Notes: generated by a model from the sequence alone, not told the origin. A stretch of 54,209 nt of DNA from an uncultured Lachnospiraceae bacterium (GCA_910584725.1 CAJUBE010000032.1:1-54209); one strand, 5' to 3'. Shown: positions 7,059 to 14,695, numbered from the stretch's first letter. A program made the numbers and translations.

Positions 7059-7805
7059 ATGAATACGACGGGCCAGATCCTTCTGCATCGAAAGATTATT
7101 GAGTGGGAGTGGTACGGAGATATCAATACTTGTCGGCTTTTTATCCACATGCTCTTAATCGCGAATTGGAAGGAGGGCCATTTTAGGGGCACAACGGTGC
7201 CGCGTGGTTCTTTTGTATCGTCACTCGACAAGCTGTCGGAAGAAACAAGATTGACAAAACGTGAAATAAGAACCGCAATTTCGCACTTAAAAACGACAGG
7301 CGAAGTGACAGTCAAAACTACAAACAAATTTAGCGTGTTTACTATCAAAAATTATGCTTTGTATCAGTCATTCGACATGCATAGCGACACGCAGGAGACA
7401 AAGAAGCGACATTACAACGACAGTCTAACGACACTAATAGATATAAGTAATAAAGGAAATAAAGTAATAAAAGATAATAATATATGCCCGGAGTCGGAAA
7501 ACTCCGCTCCGAACCCAAGCGGCATATTGCTTCCGTTGAATGACAAATCTTTTTATGATGTGCCGCAGGACAAGATCACTCTCTGGCGGGAAACATATCC
7601 GGCAGTTGATATTGAGCAGGAGCTTCGGCGTATGATCGCGTGGCTGGACAGCAATCCGACCAAGAGAAAGACCCGGCGCGGAATCGAGCGCTTTGTCAAT
7701 AACTGGCTGGCACGGACGCAAGACAGCGGTGGAAGCAAAGGACGGAAGGAGGGAAAAAGTGAAGTTTATGCAAAAAAAGAAGATAATCGCTCCTTCTCGC
7801 TCTGA
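7059..7805 (+). CDS. Phage replisome organiser (DnaD-like N-terminal domain)
   Basis: A 248-residue protein. The N-terminal 110 residues (GQILLHRKIIEWEWYGDINT...RGSFVSSLDKLSEETRLTKRE) match the winged-helix domain of phage replication initiators of the DnaD/DnaB type. The middle is a linker, and the end (RRGIERFVNNWLARTQD) is a conserved helical tail. It probably binds the element's origin and recruits helicase with the next gene. Start ATG 7059 follows GGAGGTGAAA. Its 3' end overlaps the start of the DnaC-like gene. Confidence 0.8.
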   Translation: MNTTGQILLHRKIIEWEWYGDINTCRLFIHMLLIANWKEGHFRGTTVPRGSFVSSLDKLSEETRLTKREIRTAISHLKTTGEVTVKTTNKFSVFTIKNYALYQSFDMHSDTQETKKRHYNDSLTTLIDISNKGNKVIKDNNICPESENSAPNPSGILLPLNDKSFYDVPQDKITLWRETYPAVDIEQELRRMIAWLDSNPTKRKTRRGIERFVNNWLARTQDSGGSKGRKEGKSEVYAKKEDNRSFSL

Positions 7806-8541
7806 GGCATGCCCTATATGTGGCGGAACAATGTGGGGCCTATACGATGTCGGGGTGATTCCAGATTATGGGTTAGCCCATCCGTTCGCTGAGGTATGCG
7901 AAAAGTGTCGGTCTAAGTTCCGAGCCGAGGATGAAACGGGAGTGCCGCTGGAATATTGTGAAGCTGATTTGGATCGGTTTGGTTTCAAGACATATTCCAC
8001 CGATACGGGAAATATGGAGAAGATCGCGAGGGATTTTCTTGAAAACTTTGAAACAAGATGGGAGGCAAAAAAAGTGGGCCTTTATCTTTGGAGCGAAAAA
8101 CCCGGCAGCGGAAAAACTTTCCTGCTTTGCTGCCTTGCGAGGTCTGTGATGATCAAGTACGACCTGCAGATGCGTTTTGTGACTGCGAGTGACTACATTG
8201 CGGCGATTGGAGACAGTTTTAAGCGGGAGCGTGGCGAGCATGATAGGAGCCAGGTATACCGCGACTGCAGGCTGTTAGTACTCGACGATCTGGGCGCTGA
8301 GAAGAAAGGAGACTGGCAGGAATCAGAAATGTTCCGGCTTATCAATGGGCGGTTGAACCAAGGGAAAGTCACGATGTTCAGCTCCAATATGCCGCCATGG
8401 GAGTTAAGGGTGAACAGTCGGATGGTAAGCCGAATCCGTAAAGCCTCCATAGTGTTGCGAATGCCAGAAGAGTCGATACGGGACAAACAGTCAGATGCAA
8501 GACAGGCAGAATTTTTGAAAGACATTTTAGGCGAAAAATAA
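7759..8541 (+). CDS. DnaC/DnaI-type helicase loader ATPase
   Basis: The 260-residue AAA+ ATPase has an N-terminal zinc-finger-like CPICGG...CEKC (residues 14-47), Walker A SEKPGSGKTF, Walker B LLVLDDLGAE, sensor region FSSNMPPWELRVNSRMVSRI. It loads replicative helicase at the phage origin. GTG 7759 is preferred because AAGGAGGG lies 5-6 nt upstream; a longer frame reaches back to 7693 without a site. It overlaps the initiator gene by 47 nt, a translationally coupled pair. Confidence 0.88.
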   Translation: MKFMQKKKIIAPSRSEACPICGGTMWGLYDVGVIPDYGLAHPFAEVCEKCRSKFRAEDETGVPLEYCEADLDRFGFKTYSTDTGNMEKIARDFLENFETRWEAKKVGLYLWSEKPGSGKTFLLCCLARSVMIKYDLQMRFVTASDYIAAIGDSFKRERGEHDRSQVYRDCRLLVLDDLGAEKKGDWQESEMFRLINGRLNQGKVTMFSSNMPPWELRVNSRMVSRIRKASIVLRMPEESIRDKQSDARQAEFLKDILGEK

Positions 8542-8544
8542 AAG

Positions 8545-8574
8545 CCCTTACCAGAGCAGCCACTCTGATAGGGG
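8545..8574 (+). other. Stable hairpin between helicase loader and microprotein run
   Basis: CCCTTACCAGAG pairs with CTCTGATAGGGG (11 of 12 positions) around CAGCCA. There is no following T-run, so it is more likely an mRNA processing or stability structure than a terminator. Confidence 0.5.
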
Positions 8575-8656
8575 CAGGTAACCCATCAACCCAGCAAAGT
8601 GAGGGTATACAGGAAGTATAACATTTCTGCGACTCTCTGTCAAAGAAAGGAGATTT

Positions 8657-8869
8657 ATGGACAAGATAAGACGGTATGTCGAGGATTTTCTCAAGACAAC
8701 CAAGGTAAAAGAGGAAGATCAGTTGTATACAAATGAGTTGGATGCGTGTAAAAAGGCTATGGCAGTGGATCCATTTAGGACGCTTTGTACACTTTTTGAC
8801 TATGGGTACGCCAAGGGCTACCGGGCAGCGGTGGCAGAGATGAAGAAGGAAGGAGGCGCAGTGGTATGA
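8657..8869 (+). CDS. Small phage protein of unknown function
   Basis: A 70-residue acidic-basic helical protein (MDKIRRYVEDFLKTTKVKEE...LFDYGYAKGYRAAVAEMKKE). AAGGAG precedes ATG. It begins a chain of eight genes each overlapping the next by an ATGA or TAATG junction. The C-terminal EGGAVV segment encodes the ribosome site of the next gene. Not recognised. Confidence 0.75.
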   Translation: MDKIRRYVEDFLKTTKVKEEDQLYTNELDACKKAMAVDPFRTLCTLFDYGYAKGYRAAVAEMKKEGGAVV

Positions 8870-8991
8870 GTATTGATGATTATAAACTGAAAATAATTGA
8901 GGCGGTAAACGAGATTGATGATGAAAGATTCCTTAATCAGATAAGGACACTGTTAAAACTTCACATTGAGAAGAAAGGTGGTGCGGCATGA
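8866..8991 (+). CDS. Coupled microprotein 1 of 7
   Basis: A 41-residue protein starting at the ATGA overlap with the preceding stop. It contains KIIEAVNEIDDERFLNQIRT followed by LLKLH, the prototype of the motif shared by the run: hydrophobic helix, I-D-D/N-E-x-F-L turn, then x-x-I-Y/R. The terminal KKGGAA is encoded by AAAGGTGGTG, the ribosome site for the next gene. Function unknown. Confidence 0.75.
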   Translation: MSIDDYKLKIIEAVNEIDDERFLNQIRTLLKLHIEKKGGAA

Positions 8992-9137
8992 GAAAATATT
9001 ATGAGGTTGACCGTGAGGAATACATCAAATTAATAAATGATATTCTGTCCGAGACAAGCGACATCTGGATTCTCTGGCAGATTTATCTTAGCGCGTTTCA
9101 TATGACAAACGAAGGAAAGGCGGAGATAGTGGAATGA
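8988..9137 (+). CDS. Coupled microprotein 2 of 7
   Basis: A 49-residue protein beginning MRKYYEVDREEYIKLINDIL and carrying SDIWILWQIYLSAFHMT, closely matching VDDVWILEQIYKFSVEMT of member 7. It starts at an ATGA overlap with member 1. Function unknown. Confidence 0.75.
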   Translation: MRKYYEVDREEYIKLINDILSETSDIWILWQIYLSAFHMTNEGKAEIVE

Positions 9138-9307
9138 ATGAAAATCAGGGAAAAGAATATGCGGAGCGGCTGAAATCAGGGGCAAAGGAGCTTATAGACG
9201 GCATTGGAACGGAAAGCGAATTTGAGCAGAAAATAATTAAGATGATTTATGGATTTGTTAGGAGATGCTTTTTGAAATCCAGATCACAGAAAGGCGGTGC
9301 AACATAA
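9134..9307 (+). CDS. Coupled microprotein 3 of 7
   Basis: A 57-residue protein, the longest member, with KELIDGIGTESEFEQKIIKM then IYGFVRR. The motif is recognisable but more divergent. It starts at the ATGA overlap with member 2, and its KGGAT end encodes the next ribosome site. Confidence 0.7.
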   Translation: MNENQGKEYAERLKSGAKELIDGIGTESEFEQKIIKMIYGFVRRCFLKSRSQKGGAT

Positions 9308-9420
9308 TGAAACATAAGGATTTTTTAATAAAATTGTTAGATAAACTATCTGAAAATTCAATTCGTCGCTTATACAATTTAGCAGAATATCTTTATATTT
9401 ACAAGGAGGGCGCAGAATGA
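9307..9420 (+). CDS. Coupled microprotein 4 of 7
   Basis: A 37-residue protein (MKHKDFLIKLLDKLSENSIR then RLYNLAEYLYIY). It starts at a TAATG overlap with member 3. The sequence is more AT-rich than its neighbours. Same helix-turn-helix-like hydrophobic pattern as members 5 and 6. Function unknown. Confidence 0.7.
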   Translation: MKHKDFLIKLLDKLSENSIRRLYNLAEYLYIYKEGAE

Positions 9421-9545
9421 AAGAGATGTATATCGAAAGAACCATAGATATAATGCAACAGCTTGATGAGGAAATGCTTAAAAAGGTTTACACAATGGCA
9501 AAGACGCTTTTGGAACTATCCAAAGAGAAAGGCGGCGAGGTATGA
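9417..9545 (+). CDS. Coupled microprotein 5 of 7
   Basis: A 42-residue protein with RTIDIMQQLDEEMLKKVYTM then AKTLLELSKEKGGEV. It starts at the ATGA overlap with member 4. The KGGE tail encodes the following ribosome site. Function unknown. Confidence 0.72.
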   Translation: MKEMYIERTIDIMQQLDEEMLKKVYTMAKTLLELSKEKGGEV

Positions 9546-9658
9546 CTTATAAAGAACTGATTATTGATCTTTTGAATAAAATTGACAATGAGAAGTTCCT
9601 TCGCCGGATTTATGTTTCGCTTCGTGAGTATGTAAGAGAAAGTGAGGACGCGGCATGA
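9542..9658 (+). CDS. Coupled microprotein 6 of 7
   Basis: A 38-residue protein (MTYKELIIDLLNKIDNEKFL then RRIYVSLREYV), very similar to member 1 (IIEAVNEIDDERFLNQIR). It starts at the ATGA overlap with member 5. Function unknown. Confidence 0.75.
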   Translation: MTYKELIIDLLNKIDNEKFLRRIYVSLREYVRESEDAA

Positions 9659-9765
9659 AAAGAGAATACCTGAAAAAGATTTTCAAGATTTTATCACAGG
9701 TAGATGACGTGTGGATTTTGGAGCAGATATATAAATTTTCTGTCGAAATGACAAAGGAGGACTAA
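9655..9765 (+). CDS. Coupled microprotein 7 of 7
   Basis: A 36-residue protein (MKREYLKKIFKILSQVDDVW then ILEQIYKFSVEMTKED), the paralogue of member 2. It starts at the ATGA overlap with member 6. Its end (AAAGGAGGACTAAGC) holds the ribosome site of the gene at 9768. Confidence 0.75.
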   Translation: MKREYLKKIFKILSQVDDVWILEQIYKFSVEMTKED

Positions 9766-9767
9766 GC

Positions 9768-9986
9768 ATGAAGGACGAAAGAGGATTCAAAGAGGTTATT
9801 CAATCGGTTGAGAGATCGGAGAAGGATAAGGACAAATTCTGTAGGGCAGCCCGGATTGAGAGACAGCCCATGAGTGATGCCAGGGTTGTTACGCTGCTTA
9901 ACTATGCGGTCGGGACACTTGCTATGGTGATGGGCTTTGCGGCGCTATACATGATCATTTATTTCATGGGAACCGCGGGAAGATAG
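9768..9986 (+). CDS. Small single-span membrane protein of the element
   Basis: A 72-residue protein with a charged N-terminal half and one hydrophobic segment near residues 46-68 (YAVGTLAMVMGFAALYMIIY). AAAGGAGGAC lies before ATG 9768. It follows the microprotein run and likely shares its transcript. It might be an early membrane protein (exclusion or lysis-related), but no family is recognised. Confidence 0.65.
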   Translation: MKDERGFKEVIQSVERSEKDKDKFCRAARIERQPMSDARVVTLLNYAVGTLAMVMGFAALYMIIYFMGTAGR

Positions 9987-9998
9987 GAGGCGTAGAAG

Positions 9999-10250
9999 AT
10001 GGCAAAGGTGATGTTGGGAAAGTGGACGGATAAAAACGAGAGCTTTACCAGAAAGATCAGGGCAAGCCGGATTGAGGAGGGTGTAGGTATAGATATTCTC
10101 GCAAAGAAAGCAGGGATTGAGAGGTCTACCTATTTCAGCCATGTCCGGAACCCGGAAAAGATCACGCTCAGGGAACTTCGGGTTTACTGCAATGTGCTGA
10201 AAATTCCGGCGGAGAGTCTGATCTCTGCCGTATATGAGGGAGGTGACTAA
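9999..10250 (+). CDS. Small XRE-like DNA-binding protein
   Basis: An 83-residue protein with a helix-turn-helix: TRKIRASRIEEGVGIDILAK, then KAGIERSTYFSHVRNPEKIT and LRELRVYCNVLKIPAESL. ATAGGAGGCG precedes ATG 9999. It is the last regulator before the terminase promoter and is thus a candidate activator of the late-type promoters (inference from position only). Confidence 0.72.
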   Translation: MAKVMLGKWTDKNESFTRKIRASRIEEGVGIDILAKKAGIERSTYFSHVRNPEKITLRELRVYCNVLKIPAESLISAVYEGGD

Positions 10251-10252
10251 AG

Positions 10253-10354
10253 ATGTACATACACGGCTTTATTGACGGTGTTCTTGCGGCGGTCGTGCTG
10301 GGGATGGTGGCGCTGATCGCGGCAGCAGTGATCTATTCCAGAAAAAAGAAATAG
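10253..10354 (+). CDS. 33-residue membrane microprotein
   Basis: The protein starts MYIHGFIDGVLAAVVLGMVA, continues as one hydrophobic helix and ends SRKKK, so the C-terminus is predicted cytoplasmic. The ribosome site GGGAGGTG sits in the end of the previous gene. A similar helix-RKKK peptide is encoded at 14597-14695. The function is unknown. Confidence 0.6.
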   Translation: MYIHGFIDGVLAAVVLGMVALIAAAVIYSRKKK

Positions 10355-10415
10355 AAGCGACGGGGCGGGCGGCGGTAAATGCCGTCCGTTTCCTAAACGG
10401 CTGTTTTGTTGCTTA

Positions 10416-10454
10416 AAATTGGTACAACGGGTACGCCGGAATGGGGGATAATGG
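10416..10454 (+). promoter_or_regulatory. Late-type promoter, copy 2, before the terminase genes
   Basis: GGTACAACG (10421-10429), exactly 16 bp, then GGATAATGG (10446-10454). Both words and the distance are identical to the copy at 13549-13582. It precedes the terminase small-subunit gene by about 25 bp. The 10355-10481 interval holds nothing else apparent. Confidence 0.7.
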
Positions 10455-10481
10455 TATGAAAGGAAGAAAAGGACTTGCGGG

Positions 10482-10964
10482 GTGTTGCAGATGGCAAAGA
10501 GTACGATCGCAGAATGGGAGGAGGCAGACAAACTCCTGCTTCTGGAGGCATGGGCGCGGGATGGCTTGACAGACGAACAGATCGCCGGAAATGTGGGGAT
10601 CACTGTCAGATGCCTTTACAACTGGAAAAAGAAAAGCGTTCCGATTTTTCAGGCCTTAAAAACCGGGAAAGAAGTTGCGGATATCGAAGTGGAGAACGCC
10701 CTGAGAAAGAAAGCCCTCGGATTCCGTGAGACAGAGCAGGCGGTCGGTACCCGTAAGACCGTTGAGTATGAGAACGGCAAGCGGGTCAGGGAAGTGTCTG
10801 AGCCGGTGGTGACGGAGGTGGAGCGGTACTATCCGCCAGATACCACAGCACAAATCTTCTGGCTTAAGAACCGAAAGCCGGGACAATGGAGAGATAAGCG
10901 GGAACAGGAGATAGACGTGACGGAGGCAGTGAAGATCATTGACAGCATCGGAGACAGTGATTGA
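10482..10964 (+). CDS. terS: Terminase small subunit
   Basis: A 160-residue protein with an N-terminal HTH of the Terminase_2/small-subunit type (LLLLEAWARDGLTDEQIAGN then VGITVRCLYNWKKK), a central YENGKRVREVSEPVV region and the C-terminal TTAQIFWLKNRKPGQWRDKR motif characteristic of these subunits. It recognises packaging sequence and presents DNA to the large subunit. Start may be GTG 10482 or ATG 10491; neither has a strong site. It overlaps the large-subunit frame. Confidence 0.88.
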   Translation: MLQMAKSTIAEWEEADKLLLLEAWARDGLTDEQIAGNVGITVRCLYNWKKKSVPIFQALKTGKEVADIEVENALRKKALGFRETEQAVGTRKTVEYENGKRVREVSEPVVTEVERYYPPDTTAQIFWLKNRKPGQWRDKREQEIDVTEAVKIIDSIGDSD

Positions 10965-12189
10965 CTTTGGAAAATTGATAGTTCCTGCTTTTTATCCAGT
11001 CCACAGGGATATCGTGAAGGGCGGGCATACATATTACGACCTTTACGGCGGCAGAGGGGGCTTAAAATCTTCGTTCATATCGCTAGAGATCGTTCTGGGG
11101 ATGATGAAGGACGAACAGGCCAATGCGGTCATATTCCGCAAATATGCGGTTACGCTGCGAGAAACAGTCTATGGTCAGATACTCTGGGCGATTGAGACAC
11201 TTGGCGTTTCCCATTTGTGGGAGGCAGGGGTAAACCCTATGCAGTGCATTTATCGGCCTACCGGGCAGAAAATCATCTTTCGAGGGCTGGATAAGGCGAA
11301 AAAGACAAAATCCCTGAAAGCCAGCCGCGGATATTTCAAGTACCTCTGGTTTGAGGAGCTGGACGAGTTTGCCGGGATCGAGGAAATCCGAACGGTGCAG
11401 CAGTCCGTTCTCCGCGGCGGTGAGAAGTTCGTTGTGTTTAAGAGCTTTAATCCGCCGATCAGCGTCAGTAACTGGGCAAATCAGTATATCAACGAGCCAA
11501 GGACCAATGCCCTGCGGCACAAAAGCAGTTATCTGGATGCGCCGCCGGAATGGCTTGGGCAGCAATTTCTTGAGGATGCGGAACATCTAAAAGAAGTCAA
11601 TGAGCGGGCATACCAGCATGAATACTTGGGAGAACCGGTAGGCACGGGCGGACAGGTCTTTGAGTTTCTGGAGATCCGCACGATCACGGATGAGGAAATG
11701 CGGCAGTTTGACCGCATTTATCAAGGGATTGATTTTGGATGGATGCCGGACCCGATGGCATTTATCCGATGTTCTTACAGGCCGAACCATGAAAAGGTGT
11801 ATCTGTTGGATGAATATGTGGGGCGGAAAATCAGCAACGAGGATCTGGCAAAGGAGATTAAACGGCGGCATTATGATGATTATTTTATCATGTGTGACTC
11901 CGCAGAGCCTAAGTCGATATTTGATCTGCGGTTTAGGGATGTGTGGGCGCAAGCTGTTAATAAGCGGCCGGGCAGCGTTGAATATGGTATGAAGTGGCTA
12001 CAGCGCCGGACGATTGTTATTGACCCGGCAAGGACACCCTGCGCATACAAGGAAATTATCGAATATGAGTACGATCGGGATAAAGACGGAAATTTGTTAT
12101 CCGGTTACCCGGATAAGAACAATCATTGTATTGACGCTCTCAGATATGCGTTAAGCAGAATTATGAATTCATGGGAAACGTCAGCATAA
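10957..12189 (+). CDS. terL: Terminase large subunit (PBSX-type)
   Basis: About 410 residues. The ATPase half has the modified Walker A YGGRGGLKSSF and Walker B YLWFEELDEF. The nuclease half has GIDFGWMPDPMAF, MCDSAEPKSI and the closing NHCIDALRYALSR, giving the acidic triad of the RNase H-like nuclease. It packages DNA into preformed heads. GTG 10957 is the likely start; TTG 10939 in the same frame is possible. It overlaps terS by 8 or 26 nt. Unusually, no portal gene follows. Confidence 0.92.
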   Translation: MIDFGKLIVPAFYPVHRDIVKGGHTYYDLYGGRGGLKSSFISLEIVLGMMKDEQANAVIFRKYAVTLRETVYGQILWAIETLGVSHLWEAGVNPMQCIYRPTGQKIIFRGLDKAKKTKSLKASRGYFKYLWFEELDEFAGIEEIRTVQQSVLRGGEKFVVFKSFNPPISVSNWANQYINEPRTNALRHKSSYLDAPPEWLGQQFLEDAEHLKEVNERAYQHEYLGEPVGTGGQVFEFLEIRTITDEEMRQFDRIYQGIDFGWMPDPMAFIRCSYRPNHEKVYLLDEYVGRKISNEDLAKEIKRRHYDDYFIMCDSAEPKSIFDLRFRDVWAQAVNKRPGSVEYGMKWLQRRTIVIDPARTPCAYKEIIEYEYDRDKDGNLLSGYPDKNNHCIDALRYALSRIMNSWETSA

Positions 12190-12212
12190 CAGGAAGGAGA
12201 AATATATATTTT

Positions 12213-12485
12213 ATGGATTATTTGAAAGTGCATTGCTTTCACTGTAAAGGAGAATTTGAGTTATACAACCGCAATATGAATTACGACGATAAGCCGCCAA
12301 GATGCCCTCACTGTCTGAAAAAGATGGACAAGACGCAGTGGGAACGGCTGGTTGATGCTTATTATACCTTTGCGGAGGTCAATAAGAATTTCAGAAAATA
12401 CCACGAGGACAGGGGAGAGCCGCTGTTTCAAGTGGAGCTTCGGAGTTACTATGTGAAGCCGGAAAAGATTGTGATAGAGGATTAA
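12213..12485 (+). CDS. Zinc-ribbon phage protein of unknown function
   Basis: A protein of about 90 residues with two Cys pairs, CFHCKGEF near residue 8 and RCPHCLKKM near residue 30, forming a likely zinc ribbon. The C-terminal half is helical. AAGGAGA lies 14 nt before ATG 12213; an in-frame ATG at 12171 overlaps the terminase end. It occupies the position where portal would be expected. It is not recognised as a portal or head protein. Confidence 0.6.
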   Translation: MDYLKVHCFHCKGEFELYNRNMNYDDKPPRCPHCLKKMDKTQWERLVDAYYTFAEVNKNFRKYHEDRGEPLFQVELRSYYVKPEKIVIED

Positions 12486-12504
12486 CAGAAAGGATAGGAT
12501 AACG

Positions 12505-13455
12505 ATGAATAAACTTGTGTGCGGCATGGTAGTGGATGAAGATTTGTATGATAAATACAACTTGGATGATGAGACAGGTTTGCGCAGAAAGTATCCGCCC
12601 GGAGGAGAACTCACTCTTGATCTTGTGGAGTTCTATTCGACAGCAGAAGGACGCAAAGTTCTCTGTCCAGAATATGTAGAGGACGCGAAAAGGATTGCCG
12701 AACAGATCAGAAACGAAATTAAAGAATATTATGCAGCAGAAGACAGCAGGGAAGAAAAGGAGGAGCAAACGGCTATGAAACATGACACATTCGACGGATA
12801 TTTAAGGGATTTGCAGGAGATCCACGCCAAGGCTGCGCCGGAGCGGAGAGCGCTCAAGGAGAAGATGGATATGGCACAGAAGCGCTGGGAGGAAAACCAG
12901 CGGGAGTTCAAGAATGATGAACATTTTCTGGCACGGGAGAAAGTATGTTATCTGGATGCACAGGAGGAGTACAAAAGAAGCATCAGTGAACTTCAGAGAC
13001 GGACACGGGAGGAAGTTGAGGCGGTACAGGCAGAATATGAGAAACATGTGACGGATTTCTACGTAGCCAACGGGAACCGGCTGGATGAGGCGGCGGTTCG
13101 CCTGTTAAATTCCGGTATTAAGCTGACGGAACAAGAGATTAATGGTTTGGTAGAGCAGAACAGGAGCAATCCGACAATGCTCCGGCTGATATCGGATCAC
13201 TGTGAGAAGATGGAAATTGAGAATCGAAATGCCAGAGTATACGGAAGCCTTGCGAGAAAAGCGGGGGCGGACGAGAGGGAGGCTTTTAAGGTAATCGCGG
13301 ATATGGTGGAAAAGGCAGTCAGTGAAAATGAGGTGACGGCGGATATTTGGTCAAAGCCGGAGTCCCATTTCCAGAGACTCAGCGACCAACAGATCGGCGC
13401 CATGGGTGAGTTCTTTGTGCGGCCGGAAACGCCGCAGACTCTGGCGGCAGAATAG
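12505..13455 (+). CDS. Coiled-coil phage protein of unknown function
   Basis: A 316-residue protein with a long charged coiled-coil region (about residues 80-190; EEKEEQTAMKHDTFDGYLRD, then LQEIHAKAAPERRALKEKMD) and a more compact C-terminal half. A scaffold- or tail-related role is possible, but no family is recognised. AAAGGATAGGATAACG precedes the ATG. A terminator directly follows, so it closes the terminase transcript. Confidence 0.6.
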   Translation: MNKLVCGMVVDEDLYDKYNLDDETGLRRKYPPGGELTLDLVEFYSTAEGRKVLCPEYVEDAKRIAEQIRNEIKEYYAAEDSREEKEEQTAMKHDTFDGYLRDLQEIHAKAAPERRALKEKMDMAQKRWEENQREFKNDEHFLAREKVCYLDAQEEYKRSISELQRRTREEVEAVQAEYEKHVTDFYVANGNRLDEAAVRLLNSGIKLTEQEINGLVEQNRSNPTMLRLISDHCEKMEIENRNARVYGSLARKAGADEREAFKVIADMVEKAVSENEVTADIWSKPESHFQRLSDQQIGAMGEFFVRPETPQTLAAE

Positions 13456-13466
13456 AGCATCGGGGA

Positions 13467-13505
13467 ACAGTGCAGAAATCAGAAATGGTAACTGCACTGT
13501 TTTTA
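13467..13505 (+). terminator. Terminator ending the terminase operon
   Basis: ACAGTGCAG (13467-13475) and CTGCACTGT (13492-13500) pair perfectly and are followed by TTTTTAT. The next late-type promoter starts 44 bp further on. Confidence 0.88.
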
Positions 13506-13540
13506 TATTGCATAGCAGATCATCCTTGTTAAAATATCCC

Positions 13541-13582
13541 GTAAAAATGGTACAACGTTTTTTCTTAAATATCGGATAATGG
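13541..13582 (+). promoter_or_regulatory. Late-type promoter, copy 3, before the tail-related genes
   Basis: GGTACAACG (13549-13557), 16 bp of AT-rich sequence, then GGATAATGG (13574-13582). The spacer differs completely from copy 2 while both boxes match, so the boxes are probably functional. It drives the genes from 13613 to the tape measure. Confidence 0.72.
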
Positions 13583-13612
13583 AGATAGGAAAGAAATAAA
13601 GGGATTGGAGGG

Positions 13613-14107
13613 ATGAGGATGGATGGGATGTCAGCACGGGCACAGGAGGTCAGGCGGAATTACAAAAGACAATATCGGATTCGTAACCGGGAGAAGATCA
13701 ATTTCCAACAGAGAATGTGGAGGAAGAAGAATCCGGACAAAGTAAAGGAATATCAGGCGCAGTATTGGGAGCGCAAGGCGGGAAAGGCTGGTAATATCCG
13801 CGCATCTTGGAAGGATTACGGTATCACACAGGAAAGAGTAGACGAGCTGATGGAGATTGTCAGATCGGGGAAGTATGAGACTCTGGCGCGTCAAGCTGCC
13901 CATATGGCGGATGAAAAGGCGGCGGAGCATATTCTCTTGTCAGTAAAGAAAAATCTTTCCTATGATCGCTTGGAGTACCATGACCGGCTTGGCAGGTGCC
14001 CGCTGGGAAGGACAGATTTCTATGGGGCAAAGCGGCTGTTCTTTCATTATCTGGACTGTGCATTGAGGGGTGAAGAAACGAAGATTAAAGGGGAATTGGG
14101 TAAATGA
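13613..14107 (+). CDS. Basic phage protein of unknown function
   Basis: A 164-residue protein with a very basic N-terminal third (RRNYKRQYRIRNREKINFQQ, then RMWRKKNPDKVKEYQAQYWE), suggesting nucleic-acid binding, and a conserved-looking C-terminal region (LSYDRLEYHDRLGRCPLGRT then DFYGAKRLFFHYLD). First gene after a late-type promoter. Its stop overlaps the next start by ATGA. It could be an element-specific regulator of this unit, but that is inference. Confidence 0.6.
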   Translation: MRMDGMSARAQEVRRNYKRQYRIRNREKINFQQRMWRKKNPDKVKEYQAQYWERKAGKAGNIRASWKDYGITQERVDELMEIVRSGKYETLARQAAHMADEKAAEHILLSVKKNLSYDRLEYHDRLGRCPLGRTDFYGAKRLFFHYLDCALRGEETKIKGELGK

Positions 14108-14559
14108 GTAAAGAAAGTAAGTCGGGACTGTACAAAATCGAATTAAACAATATGGGCGATTATATCGAGATATCAACAGCGGACACGGGGCTCTTTGACA
14201 GGTTTGTGGAAACATACAGGCAGATTGTAAGCGCGGCGAAAGAACTTCCCAGAAGATACCGTGAGATAGAAAAGGTTCGTGTTATACCCGGGCATGAGAA
14301 CAAAACGGTAGAAAAGATCAGGGCAAATGTGAGATTCTGCGGGGAATCGGCTGAAAAGATTGACCTCGTTTTTGGACAGGGAACACTTAAGAAATATTTT
14401 CGCGAACACTACGAGAAAATCCCTGATTTCATGCCGGGAACTGAATACTTTATTGATTTTTTTGAGCAGATGGTTCCTGTACTGGAGAAGCTGTTTGGAC
14501 GGAAGATTGATGAACGGGACAAGAAAGCCGTTAAGTCCATGACTCAGTATATAAGATAG
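14104..14559 (+). CDS. Tail-assembly-chaperone-like protein A (DUF6673-like)
   Basis: A 151-residue protein whose C-terminal half (FGQGTLKKYFREHYEKIPDF, then TEYFIDFFEQMVPVLEK) is clearly related to the next large gene (FGEGTTRKYFGDVYEAIPDF, then AECFMDFWDSLIPVIER). Such paired genes directly before a tape measure usually encode tail assembly chaperones; the DUF6673 label is my recollection. It starts at an ATGA overlap. Confidence 0.65.
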   Translation: MSKESKSGLYKIELNNMGDYIEISTADTGLFDRFVETYRQIVSAAKELPRRYREIEKVRVIPGHENKTVEKIRANVRFCGESAEKIDLVFGQGTLKKYFREHYEKIPDFMPGTEYFIDFFEQMVPVLEKLFGRKIDERDKKAVKSMTQYIR

Positions 14560-14596
14560 GGGACGAGAGTATGACAATTACAATTCCGGCATTCTG

Positions 14597-14695
14597 GTGC
14601 GCGTGATCGTGACGGTAGTAGTTGAGTGTGTATCGCTTGTGGGTGCGGCAATTGTTATGGCGGCAAGCGACAGGAAAAAGAAAGGATGTAAGTGA
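14597..14695 (+). CDS. Possible membrane microprotein, perhaps frameshifted
   Basis: From GTG 14597 a 32-residue peptide is encoded with a hydrophobic helix (VRVIVTVVVECVSLVGAAIV) and SDRKKKGCK end, resembling the peptide at 10253-10354. Its TGA overlaps the next ATG, as expected for coupling. However, the ATG with upstream GGGGACG at 14571 is in another frame and stops after 11 codons. A one-base frameshift near the start would explain this. Confidence 0.35.
   Translation: MRVIVTVVVECVSLVGAAIVMAASDRKKKGCK

Noticed and set aside
8866..9765. CRISPR-like or simple tandem DNA repeat in the microprotein run
   Set aside because: The similarity is at protein level. There are no regular identical DNA repeats with spacers. 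No CRISPR array was seen anywhere in the window.
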